NCBI GenBank assembly: GCA_001430745.1
Contig: KQ481942.1
Location: 584,523-599,319 of the forward strand
DNA: 14,797 nucleotides
Source of the DNA: Auxenochlorella pyrenoidosa
Taxonomy: Eukaryota > Chlorophyta > Trebouxiophyceae > Chlorellales > Chlorellaceae
Reading direction: 5' to 3'
The notes under the pieces were generated by a model. It ran no database searches, had not been told where the DNA came from, and was given only the letters and a program-made list of their open reading frames with translations. The translations under genes and the position numbers were made by a program. Shown here piece after piece: positions 9,252-14,797 of this stretch. Position 1 is the stretch's first letter; every line of letters begins with the position of its first letter.

Positions 9252-10525
9252 GCTTGGGGCGTTCGCTTGTACCGAAGGCGAAGGACAAGGCAGGTGAAAC
9301 ATTGGGGATCTGTGTAGGTCCTGAGCACGAGAGCAGTAATCAGTGCGCCAGGCCGGCAGGGCTCGCCGAGCCAAGGGCCGAGGCGCCACCTCACCGCCCC
9401 TGCTGGCACCAGCAGGCGGGTGGCAGCAGGGGCCAAGGCAGCCGCCGCTTGCAGCAGCGTGTGCACCATGTCCCCTTTGCCCTTGCCGCCTCACAGGTAT
9501 GTACGCATGGTGGAGCGCAAAGTGCCTGTCCACCGCACAGCTTGACAGGGCGCTGAGAGGGCGCCAGCATTGCCACAGGCTGCAACGTGGCAATGGTGAA
9601 GGCGCACTGCTGGGCATGATGGGTCCGCTCGTGGTGCTAACTGGAGAGTCCAGGTCTGTTGGGGGACTGCAGCATGCATTTTGGGCAGGCCCGCCCATGC
9701 CGCACGCGGAGGCGGCGCCGCCGCCACCGCCCGCCAGCACCGCAGCTGTCGTCGCCACCCGCCTGTGGAGGAACCCTGTGGCTGCAGGGAGACTGGACGG
9801 TGGAATGTGGGCAGCAGGAAGGGTTGCGGACAGGCGGCGCAGAGCCCTGGCTGGCATAAGTTGCATCTGGAGAGCCGACGTACGGGCCAGCCTGACCCTC
9901 ACCATAGCCATAGGCTATATAATACATATAAGGTGGCTACGGTTACAAGCGAGGCATGTTACTGCAGGGAGGGATTGTGGAGAAACTCAAAACAAGATTC
10001 CAAGAGATGGTTTCAATTCAAGACAAATCAAGAGAAGAAATGTGCCAGGAAGGAACATGCCATGGAAAATAGGGGCAAAGACATGTGTACAGGTGTTCTA
10101 ACAAGAAACGTGTGGCTGTGTACAGCTGCTCCTCTGCAGGAGTGCACTTTTGCAACAAGCTGGCCCCCCGAGGCAAGGCCGCTACTGTACGCAACAACTG
10201 TTGATGGAGCTACGTGTCAGAGCAGCGCCTGCACACAATCTGCATGGGGGAGGGGCAGGGATGGAACAGAACGGGCGAGCATGGAGGGTGGAACGCACAA
10301 GCAGCCGCCATGAGAGCATCCTCTTGAACACTTTCACAGGGTTGGCCGCAACCAAGCAGAGCCGCCACGTGGCAGGGCAACTGTCGCGCAACCAAGCATT
10401 GTTGGAGAGCGGCAGGGGCCCTCTGCCGCTGCGCTTGCAGCTCACCTCTCACTGCCGGATCACTGCCCCGCTGAGGCCTCATCCTACGCAGCAGCAGCCG
10501 CACAGGGCACGCGCAGCAGGCTCAC

Positions 10526-11138
10526 TCAGTAGCGCAGGGGGATGCCAGGGGCTGGGTTAGAGCGACTGCTGCCCTGCTGGCCGAGCAGCAAGGACATGAG
10601 CAGCCGGCAGCGCGTAACAGCAGGGCGGATGGGAGGCACTTGGAGCAGGCACCACCCACCGCCCACCCCACGCTGACGCTCTTCGACAATCACCTCACCC
10701 GCGCCAGCGCTGCATCCAGCAGGCGCTGCAACGTCTGGGACTGCTCCTGCTGCACAGCCTGCACTGACGCGAGCGGGGCGAGCAGCCTCCGCAGCTCTGC
10801 GAACTCGGCCTCCAGCTTCTTCTCCAGCCTGGCCTGCCCTGTGTGCACTGCCTCTTGGCCCTTCTCCACCTTCGCCAGCCTGCCATCCAGCCACAGGGCT
10901 CCTGCGAGCGCGCTGACGAGGCCTCCCTGCACAGCGAAGACGGTTGCGTGAGGGTGGCAGCACACTGAGCCGTCCCGCAGCCCTCGCCCCACACGAGCGA
11001 GAGGTTGGACCGAGGCTGCACACGGTGGGTTGCTCACGCCTCCTCCTTCCTCCCGTTTCATACACCGCCGCTCTCCTCCACGGCTGCCACACGCCCCTAC
11101 TCACGCACCGAGAGCACCTTGCCCGCCAAGTTCTCCAT
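10526..11138 (-). CDS. Coiled-coil protein with hydrophobic N-terminus, array copy 2
   Basis: Minus-strand exons: 11138-11109 (MENLAGKVLS, donor GTGCGTGAG), 10926-10699 (76 codons, acceptor GCTGTGCAG, donor GTGAGG) and probably 10573-10526 (GSSRSNPAPGIPLRY, stop). All are phase 0, giving 101 residues. GGLVSALAGALWL (residues 11-23) is hydrophobic. A strongly heptad-patterned stretch follows (LAKVEKGQEAVH, ARLEKKLEAEFAELRRLLAPL, QTLQRLLDAALAR). It is paralogous to the gene at 8214-9251: same exon lengths and phases at both ends, same donors, the same last 14 residues, but a strongly different middle exon. If the second intron is not removed, the protein ends ARVR at a TGA (10692-10690). Function unknown. 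Confidence 0.65.
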
Positions 11139-11500
11139 GGGTGCTTGGGGCGTCCCCTTTCACTGAAGGAACAGTCGGAGAAAGTCTGGAGATGGAAGCG
11201 TGTGAGCTTGAGAGGGCTAATCAGTGCGCCAGGCCGGCCGGGCGCGGTGAGCAGGCGCCACCTCACCGCCCCCACGAGCAGGCAAAGGCAGCAGGCAAAG
11301 TCAGCAGCCGCCGCTTGCAGGAGCGCGCGCAACGCTGCTCCCACAGCTTCCGCGGACTCACAGGTATGTGTGCATGGTGGGAGAGCAAGGTACGTGTCCA
11401 CTGCACAGCTGGACAGGCCGCTGGGAGGGCGCCAGCGTTGCCGCAGACTGCAACGTGGCAATGGTGAACGTGCACTCCTGGGCAGCATGGGCGTGCCGGT
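11139..11500 (-). promoter_or_regulatory. Presumed promoter/5' flank of coiled-coil copy 2
   Basis: This is the region upstream of the ATG at 11138. It is shared with 9252-9650 upstream of copy 1, including AATCAGTGCGCCAGGCCGGC, CGCCACCTCACCGCCCC, CACAGGTATGTRYGCATGG and GCAACGTGGCAATGGTGAA. Its retention in both units fits a shared promoter or leader, but no TATA box or defined element was identified. Confidence 0.35.
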
Positions 11501-11504
11501 GGTG

Positions 11505-11603
11505 CAGACTGGAGAGCCGAGGTATGCACGGGCTGCCAGCCTGACCCTCGTGAAGTGGCAATGCTTACAAGCGAGGCGAGATACTGCTGCAGGAACGACG
11601 CAG
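11505..11603. repeat. Truncated third copy of an array segment
   Basis: It starts GACTGGAGAGCCGAGGTA, continues GGGCTGCCAGCCTGA, then CTTACAAGCGAGGCGA. It matches 7525-7600 and 9865-9965. The segment that normally precedes it (GGGAGACTGGACGG) is missing, so this copy is joined directly to the end of unit 2. Confidence 0.7.
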
Positions 11604-11699
11604 CGGAGGCACCAGTCCTCCAGTGGGGGGCAAGCACAGACTAGGCGTGAGGGAGGTGCATTGGACAGAAAGCTCAGGAGCGCGGGCCTGTGGCAGCGC

Positions 11700-12275
11700 T
11701 CAGTCCTGGTCCATTGCCTGCGGCTGCCCCTCGCATCGCTGGCTGCGTCATCCTTCGCATCCGGCTCCAGCTCAAACTCCTGCACCTCTGTCGACAGAGG
11801 TGTTCCTGACGTCAGGAACAGAGGGGGTAGCGCAGCGCACTCAATGGCAGGGCAACTACATGATTGCATGCCAAGCACCACTCCCGCTGGGGAAGGCGTC
11901 GAAAAATGTTGCACTGGACACCCCGCATGCGCAACTCAACTGCTGTTAGCTGGCATTCCTCACGGGCATGCCCAACAACACGCAGCACGCCTCATCAAGT
12001 TGCAGCGCATGTCCGAGTCGCACATAAAGAGGAGGCTCTGGCGGCCCACCGCCTTGGGCGCCACAAAGTTGAGACGCGCCTGGCCTTGCGTTGCAGCGGG
12101 GTGGGCGGAGCCCGGGCGCAGGAGAATTGCTTCTTATAAGCATTGGCTTCTGGCCCTGGTGCGGGGTGGCCTAGACGTCCCACACCGAGGGATGCAGGGT
12201 TGCGCCTGCGCTCCCAGGGCCAACCCCCCCACCCGCAGCGTGACGCGCTTGATGGCCATCAGCGTGTTGAACGCG
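11700..12275 (-). pseudogene. C-terminal fragment of a Brr2-type (U5 snRNP) helicase, decayed
   Basis: Three collinear minus-strand pieces match, from memory, the extreme C-terminus of Brr2/SNRNP200 (end of the second Sec63 unit). First, NTLMAIKRVTLR (12268-12233), with a GT donor. Second, after a 153-bp GT-AG intron, ARLNFVAPKAVGRQSLLFMC DSDM from 12079, which fits the family pattern KLDF-AP...LYFMCDSYLGCDQ. Third, VQEFELEPDAKDDAASDA from about 11785, which fits the QEY-F-acidic end. In intact Brr2 this domain packs on the helicase cassette in the spliceosome. Here the GCDQ part is degenerate, no clean donor follows the second exon, the acidic tail runs on with no stop, and nothing upstream of 12275 belongs to the gene. 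It therefore reads as a truncated, non-functional copy. Confidence 0.65.
11783..11820. other. Two overlapping 20-bp perfect palindromes
   Basis: 11783-11802 is CACCTCTGTC/GACAGAGGTG and 11801-11820 is TGTTCCTGAC/GTCAGGAACA. Both are exact and share two bases. The second has TGACGTCA at its centre (11807-11814), the palindromic bZIP/CRE core. They sit at the apparent intron-exon border of the third Brr2 piece. Confidence 0.9.
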
Positions 12276-12385
12276 CATGACATGGCTTTGTACAACACGG
12301 GCCTTTGCAGCCCCCCTCGAGCACCTCTCTATCGCGTCCTGCCAGTCTCTGCTCCAGCCTGCTCAGCTGACTGATCTGACCCCGC
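12270..12385 (+). pseudogene. Duplicated 3' end of the oxidoreductase gene
   Basis: 12270-12314 copies 4732-4778, the codons for the protein's end. ALYSTGLRSP becomes ALYNTGLCSP: TACARCACGGGCCTT is kept, with two silent and two replacement changes. 12338-12383 then copies 4952-4997 of the 3' flank (CTCCAGCCTGCTCAKCTGAYTGATCTG), with the 27-bp repeat and following sequence missing between them. It abuts the Brr2 fragment in opposite orientation at about 12270-12275. It has no start and no coding potential. Confidence 0.75.
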
Positions 12386-12442
12386 CCGGACATTTCTATC
12401 AGAACTGCACCACCCTGCAACCTTTGAAGCAATGCAGAGAGC

Positions 12443-12447
12443 TTACA
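12443..12447 (-). terminator. Possible poly(A) signal (TGTAA) for SelH
   Basis: The minus strand reads AATTGTAAGC. TGTAA is the usual chlorophyte polyadenylation signal. It lies about 240 nt beyond the SECIS hairpin and 376 nt beyond the SelH stop, a reasonable 3' UTR length. Confidence 0.4.
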
Positions 12448-12682
12448 ATTCTTCAATTCTTTGAGAATTCTTCAACTGAACTTCCAATGTCAACCGAACC
12501 TGACTGCCGTGCAAGGCAAGGACTGCAGCAAGCAAGAAGTGGTGGCAGCCACGCGCAGCGCAGGTAGACACTCAGCCCCGCCCCCACCGGACGTGCCCCC
12601 TTGGCACATGCGGGCCAGCTGTGCGGGGAGCAGGTCTGATGAGGGCCGGCTCAGGAACGAACCACCAGGGGGGCCGGGTGCT

Positions 12683-12747
12683 GCCGTCGCGGGTCGGCGC
12701 AAGCAGGCGGCGCGGCGCGCCTTTCCCTGCTGCGCGTCATGTGCGGC
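12683..12747 (-). promoter_or_regulatory. SECIS element, type II, in the SelH 3' UTR
   Basis: The minus strand carries the eukaryotic SECIS parts in order. Helix I is GCCG (12747-12744) with CGGC (12686-12683), then an internal loop. The quartet is ATGAC (12740-12736) opposite CGAC (12696-12693), giving U.C, G.A, A.G, C.C. Helix II is GCGC-AGCAGG (12735-12726) with CCTGCT-T-GCGC (12707-12697), ten pairs and one bulged T. The apical loop starts GAAA (AAA at 12724-12722), followed by a mini-stem GGCG...CGCC, as in type II SECIS. It lies 76 nt after the TAG. It would recruit SBP2 and the Sec elongation factor so that the TGA at codon 41 is decoded as selenocysteine. Confidence 0.85.
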
Positions 12748-12822
12748 GCTGCGCGGCTGCCCGCCGCTGCCTGCCATGCCTGCCAGGCCAGCCAGCCAGA
12801 CGCTGGGCAGAGGGCCAGTGCC

Positions 12823-13878
12823 CTACTTCCTCCCCTCCCTGCCCCGGGCCTTCTTGGCCTTGGGCTGCTCATCCACCTCCTCCTCCCCCTGGCGGGCCTC
12901 CACCTCCTCCTTTACCGCAGCCGCCTCTTCAGCAGCAGCCGGCTCGGCCTCTTCTGCAGTACCCTGCAGGTCTGCCGCCACCTTCTCTGCCACCTCAGCC
13001 AGGTCCAGGTTGCGCAGCTTTGTGAAGGGCCGGGGCAGGGACTGCGGGGGGCGGGAAGGGCGCGGGTTTGGCAGGTGTCGGGGGGGTTGAGTGGCAAGCA
13101 GGGGGCCTGCAGTGGCGGGTGCATGTTGGTGCACCACACACATCTTCGCGGAGAGGCGCAGGAAACGGAGGTTCAAAGACAGTTGCCCACCTGCAGGGAC
13201 ACGTACACCTTGCCGCCGCGGCGCACCTCAAAGCACCCCTTGCGGGGCTGCAGGATGGGGGGAGCAGGGCAGCAAGTGGGCTGCTGTGGGCGGGCCGCCA
13301 GCCTGGCAAGCTCGGCACCTTCCACAACACATGCAGCCACACAGGCGCGGTTCGACACGCTCAGTTGCCTCGCTGTCCCGCCCCGCTCAAGGTCTGGCAC
13401 ATGCGCCCTCCAAGCCGGCCTGTTGACCGATGTGAAACCGGGCCCACCTTCTCAGCATTCACGACAAACTTCGCCCCTGGCACACTCTCCAGCACCAGCT
13501 TCTCCAGCTCATTGGCCCTGCAAGCACGGGGCAGAGGAAAGAAGGGTCGGCACAGCACAGGGGCAGAGGGTTCAGGGGTCAGCACAGCTGAGTCTGGCAG
13601 TTAGTGTGTTCTCAGACAGCAGGCCGCTGCCACAACGCATGCGCTCATCATGCATCCAGAACCCCCATTCATTGGGAGACTGTCCCGCAAGCTGCCCATC
13701 CAGAGAGCAGCACAACCCCACGAGTTGACCGTGCGCACCGCCGCTTGAACACGCCTCAGGACTTGCAGTGCTCAATCTCGACGCAGCCTGCCGCCTGTGC
13801 AGCAGGCTGCTGCTCCTCAGGCTTGGCCTGCTTGGCAGCAGCGGCGCCGCCAGCGACCTCCTTGCGCTTCGGGGCCAT
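12823..13878 (-). CDS. SELENOH: Selenoprotein H (TGA = Sec at codon 41), four exons
   Basis: Minus-strand exons: 13878-13739, 13517-13448, 13247-13191, 13041-12823 (stop TAG). Phases join exactly and give 161 residues. MAPKRKE and an Ala/Gln-rich stretch lead to CVEIEHCKS, then TGA (13758-13756), then GVFKRR-ANELEKLVLESV, PGAKFVVNAEK-PRKGCFEV, RRGGKVYVSLQ and SLPRPFTKLRNLDLAEVAEK. This is the SelH fold: beta strand, CxxU redox loop (38-41), helix, then KPRxGxFEV. The residues after the TGA match the family, so the TGA is read through. The tail after about residue 115 is Ala/Glu-rich and ends KAKKARGREGRK, which with the KRK start suggests nuclear or nucleolar location, as known for SelH, a thioredoxin-like redox protein. 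A conventional gene caller would stop at residue 40 or start after it. The frame is open upstream to an ATG at 14130, but 13878 has the better context and the expected SelH start. Confidence 0.92.
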
Positions 13879-14588
13879 GGCTCTGCATGGGGATGAGTGA
13901 GGCGAGGTGACCATTTGCAGACCAAGAGATCCAAGGCCAAGAGTTACGTGACACATGGTTTGAAGCAGCAGAGCTCGGTGGACGAGGGCAAACCAGCGCG
14001 GCGCAAGTGTTGCAGCAAGACACGCAGCGACGGCAACAGCGGTGGCCTGGGTTTGCGAGCTCGCTGGTGCTGGCGTTGCCCGTCGCGGCGAGGCGATCTG
14101 TTTAGAGTCGCTTCTGATGCGCAAAGGCACGGTAGCGGTGCGCTAGTCGGGCACGGCTTGCGGCTCCTCTCCCAACGCGCTTACCTGCGGCTCTGCACTC
14201 CCTAGCTCAACACGGAGGTGGAGGTACGATGTGTGCGACGCAAACATGGCTGAATGGCACCTGGCTGCTGTCACTGAGCACGCGCAGCAGCCCGGCCGCC
14301 AGCGGCCGATCATATGAATTGTTGCCGGCACTATGCGTGCCTCTGGTGTGCTCACTGCTGCTGTGACAATTGTGGGCTGCTTGCGCAACAGAGTGTTGGT
14401 ACAAGGTGGAAGTGCGCGAGGCAGGGTCAGCTGGGCGCAGACCTCGCTGTCGACGGAGGCAAGGGCCAGCGTGCTGCCGGTGCATCACGGCATGGCGGAT
14501 CACGTGACGCCACGCCAGGGGAACATGCATGGAGGGTTGAGCCGTGCTGCTGTCTGCTGTCTGGATCAGTCCCACACGACAGTGCATC
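13879..14588. other. SelH 5' flank; possible leader exon, no other supported gene
   Basis: On the minus strand a strong donor CCGCAG|GTAAGC lies at 14185/14184 and a fair acceptor, CCCCATGCAG, ends at 13883, four bases before the SelH ATG. This would make a 302-bp intron in the SelH 5' UTR. The supposed leader exon contains an ATG at 14247-14245 not in frame with SelH. No TATA box was recognised, and 14250-14588 shows nothing I can name. Confidence 0.35.
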
Positions 14589-14696
14589 GTGCTCATCTAC
14601 AAACTCTCAGTTGATGATGCCCAGCTGGTGAGTTGAGCTTGTGAGTCCCTGGTGAGTGTGCTCATCTACAAGCTCTCAATTGATGCCCAGGTCGGT
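14589..14696. repeat. 69-bp tandem duplication covering the 3' end of the right-edge gene
   Basis: GTGCTCATCTACAARCTCTC begins at 14589 and again at 14658. Each copy continues RTTGAT(GAT)GCCCAG. On the minus strand the two copies encode LGIN-stop (functional, right) and LGIIN-stop (left), differing by one codon. Confidence 0.8.
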
Positions 14697-14727
14697 CTCG
14701 TACACCTCAATGCTCTTGAACAGCTCG
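14676..14727 (-). CDS. Last exon of an unidentified gene running off the right edge
   Basis: The acceptor GCCTGCAG ends at 14728; the exon opens with the third base of a split codon and encodes ELFKSIEVYETDLGIN, then TGA (14678-14676). The peptide has ordinary coding composition and a clean acceptor, but 16 residues are too few to name the family. The upstream intron starts at 14728 and contains the (TG)n tract. Confidence 0.55.
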
Positions 14728-14757
14728 CTGCAGGCGTGTTGTGAGGTGGGTGGGGTG

Positions 14758-14760
<3 letters not shown>

Positions 14761-14789
<29 letters not shown>
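14761..14789 (+). repeat. (TG)n microsatellite
   Basis: There are 29 bases of uninterrupted TG (14.5 units), on the minus strand (CA)n, lying in the intron upstream of the right-edge exon. Confidence 0.98.
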
Positions 14790-14792
<3 letters not shown>

Positions 14793-14797
14793 GGGCA

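Larger units (their letters stand above)
7265..9655. repeat. Tandem array unit 1 (about 2.4 kb)
   Basis: The unit contains in order: a GC-rich segment with CAGGCCCGCCCATGC (7325); GGGAGACTGGACGG (7440); GGTTACAAGCGAGGC (7577); a purine-rich AT-richer patch (7610-7720); GTGTACAGGTGTTCTA (7728); the 3' part of a minus-strand gene; its coiled-coil exon; its first exon; and an upstream region with AATCAGTGCGCCAGGCCGGC (9338). All of these recur in the same order in 9656-11500. Unit 1 has about 300 extra bp (8340-8660) lacking in unit 2. Confidence 0.85.
9656..11500. repeat. Tandem array unit 2 (about 1.85 kb)
   Basis: This is a second copy of unit 1, beginning with CAGGCCCGCCCATGC (9686) and GGGAGACTGGACGG (9787) and ending with the upstream region at 11215-11500. 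Around 10405-10645 it matches 8092-8332 at roughly nine bases in ten by eye. The purine-rich patch (9960-10080) is more diverged. A shorter third trace follows at 11505-11600. Confidence 0.85.

Noticed and set aside
9659..9859. Plus-strand LQGDWT-QQEGLR-GGA-PWLA peptide repeated at 7440 and 9790
   Set aside because: It looks protein-like and is shared by both units, but the frame breaks right after in copy 2 and no exon chain or family could be built; treated as part of the repeat.
8901..9911. Minus-strand frame with a mitochondrial-looking start (MPARALRRLSATLPAAH)
   Set aside because: The matching frame in unit 1 has stops, and the frame runs through the 5' flank and intron of coiled-coil copy 1. 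The better start is MEKWGRLALA at 9251.
7265..11500. The array as a transposon or CRISPR-like array
   Set aside because: The units are kilobases long, contain genes, and show no transposase, terminal inverted repeats or target-site duplications that I could see; tandem segmental duplication explains them.
10526..11914. A 462-codon minus-strand open frame
   Set aside because: It covers the Brr2 tail and the array in a frame different from the coiled-coil exon. Only its short end overlaps a likely last exon, and it crosses clear splice sites.
10944..12374. The longest plus-strand open frame (476 codons)
   Set aside because: It runs through array repeats, the antisense of the coiled-coil gene's first exon and the Brr2 fragment, with no domain of its own. 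Long open frames are common by chance in this GC-rich DNA.
13068..13604. Plus-strand open frames over the SelH locus
   Set aside because: They are antisense shadows of SelH exons and introns.
13739..13878. SelH exon 1 as a 40-residue protein ending at TGA
   Set aside because: The sequence after the TGA continues the SelH pattern into three further in-phase exons, and a SECIS hairpin follows the later TAG.

Overview
The window looks like nuclear DNA of a green alga, probably a Chlorella-like trebouxiophyte. It is GC-rich, its genes are split by many 150-500 bp introns, and the recognisable proteins are plant/alga types. No genes are uninterrupted, and I saw no rRNA, tRNA or CRISPR. This placement is inference; no ribosomal or organelle marker is present. 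All exon models below were built by hand from frame continuity, splice-site consensus and protein family pattern.

Layout, left to right. (1) 242-4787, plus strand: the last 12 exons of a plastid-type FAD-dependent amine oxidase/carotene desaturase-like oxidoreductase (389 codons visible, 5' end outside the window). It has two GC-AG introns, an ~89-bp tandem triplication that copies one 3' splice site, and a 27-bp repeat that triplicates its stop codon. (2) 5664-6128, plus: a small two-exon gene for an unknown membrane-anchored protein with a CxxC tail. (3) About 6735-11600: a tandem array of ~2 kb units. Each full unit carries a minus-strand three-exon gene for a short coiled-coil protein with a hydrophobic start. 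Flanks and last exon are nearly identical between copies, while the coiled-coil exon has diverged strongly. (4) About 11700-12385: a mosaic of gene fragments. It holds a decayed C-terminal piece of a Brr2-type spliceosomal helicase (minus), abutting a copy of the 3' end of gene 1 (plus). Two overlapping 20-bp perfect palindromes lie in it. (5) 12823-13878, minus: a four-exon selenoprotein H gene with an in-frame TGA in a CxxU motif and a good type II SECIS hairpin about 75 nt after the stop. (6) 14676-14727, minus: the last exon of an unidentified gene running off the right edge, with its stop region duplicated and a (TG)n tract in its intron.

The genes do not form a pathway. The oxidoreductase and SelH are both redox proteins but are separate loci. 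The middle is an accessory, duplicating region between them that has collected fragments of at least two genes. The most valuable points are the selenoprotein with its SECIS, the fast-changing coiled-coil exon inside conserved repeat units, and the triplicated splice acceptor.
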